Source: Spirochaetaceae bacterium (GTDB lineage: Bacteria > Spirochaetota > Spirochaetia > SZUA-6 > Bin103). From it: a DNA stretch of 12,504 bases. The notes under the pieces are model-generated. The model was not told the DNA's origin. It saw nothing but the letters and a program-made list of their open reading frames with translations, and did no database searches. Position 1 is the first letter of the stretch. Every line of letters starts with the position of its first letter. Where the stretch lies: contig JAPOQV010000120.1 in the NCBI GenBank assembly GCA_026710565.1, forward strand, positions 1-12,504, in the 5' to 3' direction. The position numbers were made by a program, and so were the translations under genes. This document shows, piece after piece, positions 1 to 6,230 of this stretch.

Positions 1-1
1 G

Positions 2-412
2 GAGGAGATCAGGGCAGGCGATGCTGCCCTCCGGGAGGAGATCAGGGCAGGAGACGGCGCCCTCCGGGAGGAGATCAAGGCAAGCAACCGTTCTCTCCGG
101 GAGGCGGTCAAAGCAGGCGACGGTGCCCTCCGGGAGGAGATCAAGGCAGGCGACGCTGCCCTCCGAGAGGAGATCAAGGCAGGAGACGGTGCCCTCCGAG
201 CGGAGATCAAGGCAAGCAACCGTTCTCTCCGGGAGGAGATCAAAGCAGGCGACGGTGCCCTCCGAGCGGAGATGAGGGCCGGCTTCAAGGAACAATCCGT
301 GCGGATGGTCGACATCGGGGACCGGCTGTCGAAGATCGAGGGGATCATAGAAGGCATGTTCTGGAGCAGCCGCAACCAGCCTCCGGACAAGCCGCGGGAG
401 GGCGCCGCTTAG
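2..412 (+). CDS. Repetitive coiled-coil protein, 3' part only
   Basis: This reading frame is open from the left edge to TAG at 410-412 (136 residues seen); the start lies outside the window. Residues 1-97 are a run of 11-residue units with the consensus LREEIKAGDGA, preceded by one unit lacking its first two residues. The ninth unit degenerates to LRAEMRAGFKE. A non-repetitive tail follows with a short amphipathic stretch (DRLSKIEGIIEGMF, about residues 107-120) and a polar end rich in Pro, Lys and Arg. Eleven-residue spacing of Leu and Ile, with alternating acidic and basic residues, fits a hendecad coiled coil, although the Gly residues in each unit are unusual for one. No catalytic motif is visible. 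The gene converges on the importer operon, with 28 bp between the two stops. Function is unknown. The frame is preferred over the other two because the repeat reads as an amphipathic helix and runs into a clean unique C-terminus. Confidence 0.72.
   Translation, partial: EEIRAGDAALREEIRAGDGALREEIKASNRSLREAVKAGDGALREEIKAGDAALREEIKAGDGALRAEIKASNRSLREEIKAGDGALRAEMRAGFKEQSVRMVDIGDRLSKIEGIIEGMFWSSRNQPPDKPREGAA
29..292 (+). repeat. 33-bp tandem repeats with 132-bp higher-order period
   Basis: Eight consecutive 33-bp units are visible, starting at 29, 62, 95, 128, 161, 194, 227 and 260, after a partial unit at 2-28. The last unit is diverged. Each encodes 11 residues. The last four residues of successive units read GDAA, GDGA, SNRS, GDGA, GDAA, GDGA, SNRS, GDGA, so every fourth unit matches. 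The SNRS units at 62-94 and 194-226 differ at only a few bases. This implies that a block of four units (132 bp) was duplicated as a whole after the 33-bp unit had first expanded. Confidence 0.9.
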
Positions 413-440
413 GCTCAGGAGTCTGCGCTCGCCATCCGGC

Positions 441-1358
441 TCAGCCCTTGAGGGAGCCGATCATCAGGCCGCGCACGAAGTAGCGCTGGATGAAGGGGTA
501 GATGATCAGCATCGGCACGATGGAGGCGAACAGGGTGGCGAACTTGATGCGGTCCACCGACGCGATGAGCTGGTCGCTCTGCTCCTGCTCGTCCATGGCC
601 CGCGCCGCCGCCATCTCGCCACGCTCCAGCAGCGCCTCGGTCATCTGGTTGTCGATCACGATCTGGCGCAGGATCACCTGCAGCGGGTAGCGCTCCGCGT
701 CGCTCAAATAGACCACCGCCGGAAACCAGGAGTTCCAGTGGCTCACGGCGTAGAACAGGGTGATGGTAGCCACCGCGGCCTTGGAGATCGGCAGCATGAT
801 CCTGACGAACACCGTGATGTCGTTGGCGCCGTCCACGACCGCCGAGTCCTCCAGCTCCTGCGGCAGGGTCTGGAAGAAAACGCGCATGATGATCAGGTTC
901 CAGGTGGCGATCGCAGTGGGCACGGCCAGCGCCCAGATGGTGTTGTACATGCCCAGGCTGCGCACCAGCAGGAACGTGGGAATCAGGCCTCCGCTGAAGA
1001 AGAAGCTGATGATTACCGCAGCGGTGATCAGGCCCCGGAACGCCAGCCGACGCTTGGAGAGAGCGTAGGCCATGGTGGTGGTCAGCAGCATGTTCACGAC
1101 CGTGCCGACTATGGTGTAGATCACTGCGTTCTTGAACGAGTTGGGAATCAGTGGCGAGGAGAAGATGAGCTGGTAGGCGCGCAGGTTGAAGTTGACTGGA
1201 TAGAAGGTTACCCGGTTGCCCATCACCGACACGTCGTCGCTGAACGATACGCTGGCGATGTGCAGCACCGGATAGAGCGTGGTCAGGAGCACCAGCAGCA
1301 CCAGCAGGTGCACCGCCACCCCGCTCAGTCGGCCGGAGACCGAAACGTCGCCGATCAT
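441..1358 (-). CDS. Carbohydrate ABC transporter permease, LplC/YtcP type
   Basis: This is an inner-membrane permease of the CUT1 sugar importer class (305 residues, usual length). Several hydrophobic segments are visible: about residues 13-36, 76-100, 108-130, 138-160 and 190-210, plus one near the C-terminus. The cytoplasmic EAA loop that contacts the ATPase is at about residues 169-191 (ELEDSAVVDGAND...LPIS). The stretch SGGLIPTFLLVRSLGMYNT at about 122-140 is a hallmark of the YtcP/LplC branch. The ATG lies one base after the upstream permease stop (TAG-C-ATG), so the two permeases are probably translationally coupled and form a heterodimer. It is the last gene of the operon. No ATP-binding gene follows, as is common in this branch where a shared MsmK-like ATPase is encoded elsewhere. 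The substrate cannot be read from the sequence; relatives carry oligosaccharides such as alginate or pectin fragments. Confidence 0.93.
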   Translation of the reverse strand: MIGDVSVSGRLSGVAVHLLVLLVLLTTLYPVLHIASVSFSDDVSVMGNRVTFYPVNFNLRAYQLIFSSPLIPNSFKNAVIYTIVGTVVNMLLTTTMAYALSKRRLAFRGLITAAVIISFFFSGGLIPTFLLVRSLGMYNTIWALAVPTAIATWNLIIMRVFFQTLPQELEDSAVVDGANDITVFVRIMLPISKAAVATITLFYAVSHWNSWFPAVVYLSDAERYPLQVILRQIVIDNQMTEALLERGEMAAARAMDEQEQSDQLIASVDRIKFATLFASIVPMLIIYPFIQRYFVRGLMIGSLKG

Positions 1359-1359
1359 G

Positions 1360-2325
1360 CTACCAGAGCCGGTACTCGCTGAACCGCTTGGCCGCCGTGT
1401 TGGCCAGCACCACCAGGACCAGGCTGATCACGGCGTGGAACAGACCCACGGCCGTGCCGTAGCTGAAGTCCTGGCGCAGCAGACCGCGCCGGTACACGTA
1501 GGTCCAGATCACGTCGGCGGTCTCGATCGTGAGGTCATTGTACATCAGGAGCACCTTCTCGCCACCGACCGAGAGCAGTCCGCCGATGCGCAGGATGAGC
1601 AGGATCGAGATCACCGGCGTCAGCGCCGGCAGGCTGATGTGCCACATCTTGCGCAGGCGCGAGGCGCCGTCCACCGTGGCCGCCTCGTACAACTCCGGAT
1701 CGACCCGCGAGAGCTGCGCCAGGTAGAGGATCGCGCCCCAGCCCACATTCTGCCAGATGTCGGAGATCACGTAGATCGGCCGGAACCAGCGCGGCTTGAT
1801 CATGAAGTAGATCGGCTCGACCCCGAACGCCGCCAGGATCGCGTTCACGAAGCCGGTCGAGGGCGAAAGCGCCAGGACCAGCATGCCCACCACCGCCGGC
1901 ATGGCGATGAAGTGGGGCAGGAAGCTGACCGTCTGCACCGTGCGCTTGTAGGTGCGGTTGACCAACTCGTTCAGCGCCAGCGCGAAGATGATCGGCGCCG
2001 GAAAGCCGAACAGCATAGTGTAGAAGTTCAGCAGAAACGTGTTTCGAATGAGCCGCCAGAAATGGGGGTATCTGAAGAACCGCTCGAATTGGTCGAACCC
2101 GATCCACGGGCTGCCCAGGACGCCCAGGCGGAGGCTCAGCTCCTTGAAGGCGATGGTGACCCCGTACATCGGGATGTACTGGAAGATCACGTACCAGACG
2201 AAGCCTGGCAGCACGAGCAGCAGCAGGTACTTGGAGGCGCGGATCTTGCGCGCCTGGCGCTGCCAGACGCTCTGCGTGCCCGCGCCCTGCACGGGGATTT
2301 CGGTGGGTGCTACCGCGCTGCGCAT
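1360..2325 (-). CDS. Carbohydrate ABC transporter permease, LplB type
   Basis: This is an inner-membrane permease (321 residues) of the LplB/AlgM1-like branch of CUT1 importers. A polar N-terminus of about 30 residues is followed by a first membrane segment at about 33-58, then further segments at about 96-120, 139-160, 186-206 and 236-252 and one near the C-terminus. The EAA loop is clear at about residues 213-235 (ELYEAATVDGASRLRKMWHI). The phrase YIPMYGVTIAF at about 50-60 is typical of LplB proteins. It follows the binding-protein gene after 78 bp containing a strong hairpin, and is followed after one base by the second permease gene. The ATG at 2325 has GGTGAG directly in front of it, which is too close for a good ribosome site, so the start is the least certain part of this call. 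Confidence 0.94.
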   Translation of the reverse strand: MRSAVAPTEIPVQGAGTQSVWQRQARKIRASKYLLLLVLPGFVWYVIFQYIPMYGVTIAFKELSLRLGVLGSPWIGFDQFERFFRYPHFWRLIRNTFLLNFYTMLFGFPAPIIFALALNELVNRTYKRTVQTVSFLPHFIAMPAVVGMLVLALSPSTGFVNAILAAFGVEPIYFMIKPRWFRPIYVISDIWQNVGWGAILYLAQLSRVDPELYEAATVDGASRLRKMWHISLPALTPVISILLILRIGGLLSVGGEKVLLMYNDLTIETADVIWTYVYRRGLLRQDFSYGTAVGLFHAVISLVLVVLANTAAKRFSEYRLW

Positions 2326-2347
2326 CTCACCATCAACTCAGGACCAA

Positions 2348-2377
2348 GACGGGCATCTCCAAATGGAGATGCCCGTC
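2348..2377 (-). promoter_or_regulatory. Intercistronic hairpin between binding-protein and permease genes
   Basis: A perfect 13-bp inverted repeat (GACGGGCATCTCC / GGAGATGCCCGTC) with a four-base loop lies in the 78 bp between the binding-protein stop and the LplB-type start. It is the strongest hairpin I see in the window. In the transcribed (minus) direction it is followed by TTGGTCC and not by a U-tract, so it is not a classic intrinsic terminator. Such hairpins after binding-protein genes are known to stabilise the upstream mRNA and lower downstream expression, giving more binding protein than permease. That role here is inferred from its position. Confidence 0.7.
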
Positions 2378-2403
2378 GAAGAGTCGTTCAAGCCGAGAGC
2401 GGC

Positions 2404-3921
2404 TCAATAATTGCGGTCGTAGGCGCCCTGGTAGAGCTCCAGCAGGCGGTCGACGCCGGCGTTGTCGAGAGCGTCCAGGTACTCCTGCCAGTGGGCGTCG
2501 TCGGACGCGTCCAGCTCGCCCAGGACGAACTTGGCGCGGTACTGCTTCCAGGTGTCGTCCACCACCGTCTGCACGTCGGCGCGGTCCTTCTCCTCGGTCT
2601 CGTTGAAGCCCCAGGCGATCTTCCTGATGAACGGCTTGCCCACCGCCCACGCGGTCATCTCCGCGTAGATCTGGTCGCCCTCGCTCAAGGGGCGGTCGGG
2701 GTGGAAGATCGGGTAGTTCTCCAGCCCGATTTCCCAGCCCTCGACGCCGTCGGGATTGTCCGGCGTGCGCATGTGCGGCAGGTAGACCGGCTTGCCGTCC
2801 TGGTACTCGTAGTTCACGCCCTCCTCACCGAAGTAGCGCGCGACCAGGCCCTCGCCGTCCATGGTCCAGTTCAGGTAGTCGATCAGCCGGTCCAGCTTCT
2901 CGCCCTCCGAATTGGTGGTCAGGAACGGACCCCACGGATAGAACACCTGCTCCGGGTTGATGATCGCCTCGGCGCCCGGCGCCGACAGCAGCGGAATGAA
3001 GGAGTGGGTCCACGTGACTTCCGGTGTGGCCTTGCGCGACGTGTTGTTCATGTACGGGACGTTGCCGGTCCAGTTCGGGGTGGAAATTGCGGTGTTCGCC
3101 ACGTACAGGATCTCGTTCTCGCGCTCGCGGGTGTTGGTCAGGAACTCCGGATCCATCAAGCCCTCGGCGTAGATCCCGGTGAAGTACTTGATCAACTCCC
3201 GCATCTTGTCGGTGGCCGCGCCGTAGACCAGCTCACCCGAGTCGATGTCGAAGTGCACGCCCGCCGTGGTCCGCCACGTGTTGTAGAAGACGTCGGTGAA
3301 GATGCCGCCCTGGCCACGAGTGAACAGCGGATAGTGATCGGGGTTGTTGGCCTTCAGGGCCCTGAGCAGCTCGGTGTAGCCGTCGATGGTGGTCGGCCAC
3401 TCCAGGCCGGCGTCCTCGACCAGGTCCTGCCGGTAGACGAAGCCGCGGCTGATGGTGCGCGGGTTCTTGGACAGCAGCATGTACATCTTGCCGTCGGGAG
3501 CCGCGTTGAACGCCTCGACCGTCGCCCACTCGTCATCCGTCCACCACTTCCGGTAGTTGGGCAGGTCCTCCCAGTGATCGGAGAGCGGCACGATGTGGCC
3601 GTCCATGGCCCAGCGGTTGACCTCCCAGACGCGCAGTCCGTAGGGATGCATGTCGTAGTAGTCGCCGGCCGCGAACAGCAGATCGGTCTTCTCGACGGTG
3701 GAACCGCCGGCCACATAGTCGTACTCGAAGCGCAGCCCGAACTTGTCCAGCGCGACTTCGGCGTGATAGGGATACTCCTGCGGCAGGCGGTCCTTGGAGA
3801 ACTCGTAGAACACCTTCACGTCGTAGACGGCGTCCGCCGCCGCTCCCTCAGCTTCGGCGGCGGCGAAGGCGCCTGTCGTGGCCAGAGCCAGCGCCCCGAC
3901 TACCAGAATCAATCGTTTCAT
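2404..3921 (-). CDS. Extracellular solute-binding protein of a sugar ABC importer (LplA/LipO-like)
   Basis: This is the periplasmic substrate-binding component of the importer (505 residues). The start at 3921 is chosen because a strong GAGGAGG sits five bases upstream and the protein then opens with a textbook signal peptide: MKR, a hydrophobic core at residues 4-18, and a likely cut after AFA near residue 20. The Ala/Glu-rich mature start that follows is common in spirochaete binding proteins. There is no lipobox cysteine, so it should be soluble in the periplasm, unlike LipO/LplA lipoproteins of Gram-positives. The length, the many aromatic residues (DYYDMHPYG, WTHSFIPLL, WNTW-like stretches) and the C-terminal ending LLELYQGAYDRNY match the large LplA/AlgQ-type binding proteins. 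It is first in the operon with two LplB/LplC permeases, which supports oligosaccharide uptake. The specific ligand is unknown. Confidence 0.92.
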   Translation of the reverse strand: MKRLILVVGALALATTGAFAAAEAEGAAADAVYDVKVFYEFSKDRLPQEYPYHAEVALDKFGLRFEYDYVAGGSTVEKTDLLFAAGDYYDMHPYGLRVWEVNRWAMDGHIVPLSDHWEDLPNYRKWWTDDEWATVEAFNAAPDGKMYMLLSKNPRTISRGFVYRQDLVEDAGLEWPTTIDGYTELLRALKANNPDHYPLFTRGQGGIFTDVFYNTWRTTAGVHFDIDSGELVYGAATDKMRELIKYFTGIYAEGLMDPEFLTNTRERENEILYVANTAISTPNWTGNVPYMNNTSRKATPEVTWTHSFIPLLSAPGAEAIINPEQVFYPWGPFLTTNSEGEKLDRLIDYLNWTMDGEGLVARYFGEEGVNYEYQDGKPVYLPHMRTPDNPDGVEGWEIGLENYPIFHPDRPLSEGDQIYAEMTAWAVGKPFIRKIAWGFNETEEKDRADVQTVVDDTWKQYRAKFVLGELDASDDAHWQEYLDALDNAGVDRLLELYQGAYDRNY

Positions 3922-4009
3922 CGTTGCCTCCTCAACTCGGTACGGTCGTTGATTGGTGCCGCGAACCATCGCATGACCCGCGGAATCGGTAAAGGGGGAA
4001 CCTGGTTCC
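3922..4009 (-). promoter_or_regulatory. Leader/promoter region of the importer operon, with short dyads
   Basis: These 88 bp separate the SRPBCC stop from the binding-protein start and are the only place for an importer-specific promoter. Two dyads are visible: CCGCG at 3959-3963 with CGCGG at 3979-3983 (arm centres 20 bp apart, about two helical turns), and GGAACC-T-GGTTCC at 3997-4009. Either could be an operator. I see no convincing -35/-10 pair, so promoter position and regulator are unassigned. Read-through from the SRPBCC gene is also possible. Confidence 0.3.
3927..3933 (-). promoter_or_regulatory. Ribosome-binding site fixing the binding-protein start
   Basis: GAGGAGG on the minus strand, five bases before the ATG at 3921, is the clearest Shine-Dalgarno sequence in the window. 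It rules out the in-frame ATC/GTG-type upstream extension to 3969, which would place 16 unlikely residues before the signal peptide. Confidence 0.85.
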
Positions 4010-4504
4010 TCACGCCTGCATTTCGGCCAGCAGTTCCGCGATCAGCTCCATGCCGGCGCCCCAGCCCCGGTCCAGGCTGTCCATCGCGGCGGCGAAGGCG
4101 GCGGCCTCCGCGTCGCTGGCCTCGTACGGCGTCCAGGTCAGACGCAGCCGGGTGCGCCCGCCGTCCTCGTCGAACGTCACGGTGGTCAGAAGCTCCCGCG
4201 GCCAGTCCGGCATCATCGCGTTGGCGGTGACGTTCCAGTCAGCGTCGCACACGGCGTGCAGCCACACCAGCCGCTCCGGCGGCGTGACCTCCGTGTACTC
4301 GACCCGCTGATAGTGGTAGCCGCCGCCCATGCGCATCTCGCCCAGCCACAGACCGCCGGGCTTGACCTCCAGGTGATGGACGATCGTCTCCACCCCCGGC
4401 CCGTACCAGCGCGGCAGCAGCTCCGCATCGGTCCAGACCTTCCACACCAGCTCGCGCGGCGCGTCGAACTCCCGCTCCAGCACGTACGTCGGCACGTCAC
4501 TCAC
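4010..4504 (-). CDS. SRPBCC/AHSA1-family protein
   Basis: This is a small cytoplasmic protein (164 residues) of the START/Bet v1-like fold, in the bacterial AHSA1 (Aha1 C-terminal domain-like) group. The N-terminal signature is clear: REFDAPRELVWKVWTDAELL followed by PRWYGP, at about residues 9-34. Next come a GGxW segment (PGGLWLGEMRMGG), a strand pair RVEYTEVTPPERLVW, and a C-terminal amphipathic helix (GWGAGMELIAELLAEM), all in the usual order and length. The start is taken as GTG at 4504 because AAGGAG lies seven bases upstream and the domain begins a few residues later; the longer ATG at 4585 adds only low-complexity sequence. Family members bind hydrophobic ligands or act in stress responses, and many are uncharacterised. 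It lies 88 bp upstream of the importer operon on the same strand and 125 bp from a divergent gene. A role with either neighbour is not evident. Confidence 0.88.
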   Translation of the reverse strand: MSDVPTYVLEREFDAPRELVWKVWTDAELLPRWYGPGVETIVHHLEVKPGGLWLGEMRMGGGYHYQRVEYTEVTPPERLVWLHAVCDADWNVTANAMMPDWPRELLTTVTFDEDGGRTRLRLTWTPYEASDAEAAAFAAAMDSLDRGWGAGMELIAELLAEMQA

Positions 4505-4609
4505 ACTCGGTCTCCTTCTTCCTGCGGTCGCCGCGCAGGTTACCGAGCCGATCGCCACTCGGAAACCCGACGCCCCCGACGGCACTCGGCCGATTGCAGG
4601 TCGGCTGGG

Positions 4610-4621
4610 CCTGCATGCAGG
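4610..4621. promoter_or_regulatory. 12-bp perfect palindrome upstream of the zinc-ribbon-like gene
   Basis: CCTGCATGCAGG is a perfect palindrome eight bases before the preferred start at 4630. Another GCAGG lies at 4596-4600, 21 bp from the GCAGG that ends the palindrome. It sits in the divergent gap between the SRPBCC gene and the 424-residue gene, where an operator would be expected. Its last bases (CAGGA) may also act as the ribosome site. A regulatory role is inferred from symmetry and position only. Confidence 0.3.
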
Positions 4622-4629
4622 ATTCGATC

Positions 4630-5904
4630 ATGGATGATCACCAGCCCCCGGCCGCCGGAAGCCACCTGCTGCTCCCGGCGAGCGCCTGGCCGCGCGGGAA
4701 GGTGTACTGCTACTGCCCGCGCTGCAGCGCGGTTCACGGCGTGGCCACCGAGGCGCCGGCTACCTGCCCCGCGTGCTCCCGGCACCCGCTGCGCGACATC
4801 TTCGCCGAGATGGCGGAGCGCCTGGAGCGGGCGTTCGGGTTCTTCGACGCCACCCGCAGCGCCCGGCACCCGTGGCTGTTCACCCCCGCCCCCGGGGAGG
4901 AAGCGCACGCGCTGTTCGTCTCCAGCATGGCCCTCGGCGCCTTCGGCGAGCTGCGCGCCATGGGCTTCACGCCGCCGTCGAGCCCGCCCTGGGGACCGGA
5001 CGAGGCGGTCCTGACCGCGTGGACGGACGCCGTCCTGGATCACCTCGACCCGGCCACCAACCTGCTGCGTGTCCCGGAAGGGGACGGGACCCTCGGCGGT
5101 GCGGTCGCCTCGCCGGAACGCTACGTCTCTTCCGGCTTCGAGTGGCAACTCCGCAACCGGGTGTTCATGGCCGACCGCTACCGCCTGCCGCCTGGCGCCC
5201 AGTCCAACCGCGACTACCTGGCGACCGTCGAGGAGGCACGCGGCTGGCTGGCGGAGCCCTGGGCCGCACCCCCGCCGTGGACGGCCGGAAGCTGGACCTC
5301 GCGCGCGGTGGAGACCCACCTGGCCCTGCAGGCCGATCCGGCGGTGGTCGACTTCGTGCAGCAGTGGCTGGAAGCGCGCCAGGATCGTGCGACCGGCGCG
5401 TGGTACGCGGGCGTCGAGGCTCCGCGCCCCAACGTGGTCAACGGCATCTTCAAGCTGTTCGTCACCTACGAGCGACTCGGCTGGGAGATACCGCGACAGC
5501 AGGCCATCATCGACTTCGTCCTCGGCGGGGCCGACCGCGAGCGAGGCTTCGGCGGGAAGGGCTGCAGCGTGTTCGACCCGATGCAGGTGCTGTACGTGCT
5601 GCGCTGCCGCGGCAACCGTTACCGCGCGGAGGAGGTGGACGCCGTGACCGCCGCCTCGTTCCTGACCTTCCTGGACAACTGGGACGATGCGGCCGGCTGG
5701 TTCCGGGAGGGCACCTGGCACGGCAAGCACAACCTCGGCATCCCGCTGTACATGGCGTCGCTGCTGCTCGACCACCCCTATATGCGCATCAACACCATCT
5801 ACAACTGGCGCGAGGGTCCGATCATCCTGCGTTCCGCCGACGGCAACGTACGGCTGCGTCCGGACATCACCCACCACACCCGCGGACACCCGTTCACGGG
5901 CTGA
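4630..5904 (+). CDS. Uncharacterised protein with N-terminal CxxC/CxxC zinc-ribbon-like motif
   Basis: I do not recognise this protein family. With the ATG at 4630 (CAGGA seven bases upstream) it has 424 residues; ATG 4615 and TTG 4594 are alternatives in the same frame. Residues 29-32 (CPRC) and 46-49 (CPAC) form a compact four-cysteine pair typical of zinc ribbons. The rest is rich in Trp and His and looks mainly helical, with recurring helix-turn patterns such as FVQQWLEARQD, VNGIFKLFVTYERLGW, FDPMQVLYVLRCRGNRY and FLTFLDNWDD. Together with GTWHGKHNLGIPLYMASLLL near the C-terminus this resembles an alpha/alpha-toroid such as prenyltransferase-like or glycosidase-like helical barrels, but that is only an impression. 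There is no signal peptide or membrane segment. It is transcribed alone, divergent from the SRPBCC gene and convergent with an antitoxin gene. Coding is supported by strong third-position G/C bias and the lack of an equally protein-like frame opposite. Confidence 0.8.
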   Translation: MDDHQPPAAGSHLLLPASAWPRGKVYCYCPRCSAVHGVATEAPATCPACSRHPLRDIFAEMAERLERAFGFFDATRSARHPWLFTPAPGEEAHALFVSSMALGAFGELRAMGFTPPSSPPWGPDEAVLTAWTDAVLDHLDPATNLLRVPEGDGTLGGAVASPERYVSSGFEWQLRNRVFMADRYRLPPGAQSNRDYLATVEEARGWLAEPWAAPPPWTAGSWTSRAVETHLALQADPAVVDFVQQWLEARQDRATGAWYAGVEAPRPNVVNGIFKLFVTYERLGWEIPRQQAIIDFVLGGADRERGFGGKGCSVFDPMQVLYVLRCRGNRYRAEEVDAVTAASFLTFLDNWDDAAGWFREGTWHGKHNLGIPLYMASLLLDHPYMRINTIYNWREGPIILRSADGNVRLRPDITHHTRGHPFTG

Positions 5905-5926
5905 TCCGCCCGCGCCTGCCGACCAT

Positions 5927-5957
5927 CGGACAGCTTTTCATCTATGTGAGCTGTCCG
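5927..5957. terminator. Hairpin between convergent genes, possible bidirectional terminator
   Basis: CGGACAGCT (5927-5935) and AGCTGTCCG (5949-5957) form a perfect 9-bp stem with a 13-base loop. It lies 22 bp after the stop of the 424-residue gene. The antitoxin stop codon, from the opposite strand, is inside the loop. The placement suits transcript termination in both directions. No strong U-tract follows on either strand, so termination would be imperfect or Rho-assisted. Confidence 0.45.
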
Positions 5958-6157
5958 CGCAACTCCTTGAACACCTCATCCGCCGGCCGGTCGGTCGCGT
6001 CTGGCTCCGAGTCCCTTCGGTCAGCCTCTTCCGCCCAGATTTCCTCGTTCTGCTCCGCAGTGAGCTCGTCGAGGCTCTCCAGCAGGGTCTCTGCCAACCG
6101 CGCTCGTGAACGCGGGTGGAGCTTGAGAGCCTCCGCGACTATTTGGTCCAGTTGCAT
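5942..6157 (-). CDS. Addiction-module antitoxin component (Unstab_antitox type), orphan
   Basis: This is a 71-residue acidic protein. The segment ALKLHPRSRARLAETLLESL at about residues 9-28 is the conserved core of the small "addiction module component" family (TIGR02574/PF09720), whose members are antitoxins for RelE/ParE-type toxins. The C-terminal half is highly charged (EQNEEIWAEEADRRDSE, then a helix DEVFKELRGQLT), as expected for the toxin-binding tail. The start is set at ATG 6157 because the family begins with a short polar Met segment; the frame remains open to 6247 but that part is not family-like. A toxin gene normally follows immediately, but here only 37 bp separate it from the end of a convergent gene, so no partner is present downstream. 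No good Shine-Dalgarno precedes the ATG. It may be a relic or may protect against a toxin encoded elsewhere. Confidence 0.82.
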   Translation of the reverse strand: MQLDQIVAEALKLHPRSRARLAETLLESLDELTAEQNEEIWAEEADRRDSEPDATDRPADEVFKELRGQLT

Positions 6158-6163
6158 AGAAAC

Positions 6164-6190
6164 AAGTGTACCGACCGGGGCAGCACACTT
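6164..6190. promoter_or_regulatory. Candidate operator between divergent antitoxin genes
   Basis: AAGTGT (6164-6169) and ACACTT (6185-6190) form an inverted repeat with arm centres 21 bp apart, two turns of the helix. It lies just upstream of the antitoxin start at 6157 and ahead of the divergent AbrB-like gene. Antitoxins commonly bind such dyads to repress their own operons. On the minus strand TACACT (6165-6170) could serve as a -10 element only a few bases from the ATG, which would give a nearly leaderless transcript. Both readings are inference. Confidence 0.3.
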
Positions 6191-6230
6191 CACCTTCGGG
6201 TCATCTGCGTTGGCTCGGCGGCGAAGCTCG

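Noticed and set aside
21..275. Short + strand frame through the 33-bp repeats giving SGRRS-type repeats
   Set aside because: It stops at the end of the repeat array, whereas the other frame continues into a unique C-terminus and encodes an amphipathic helix. Any frame of a 33-bp repeat looks repetitive.
1..292. CRISPR array
   Set aside because: Units are directly adjacent with no spacers and encode a continuous coiled coil.
3997..4009. GGAACC-T-GGTTCC as a transcription terminator after the SRPBCC gene
   Set aside because: A one-base loop cannot form a hairpin; at most it is a protein-binding dyad.
1279..4230. Very long open frame on the + strand opposite the importer genes (983 codons)
   Set aside because: It is the antisense shadow of three well-supported transporter genes in high-G+C DNA. 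The translation is His/Arg/Gln/Val-rich with no family motif.
4540..5889. Long - strand frame (449 codons) opposite the zinc-ribbon-like gene
   Set aside because: The + strand product has paired cysteines, aromatic residues and helix patterns. The - strand product is Val/Gly/Arg/His-rich and runs into the SRPBCC upstream region without a plausible start.
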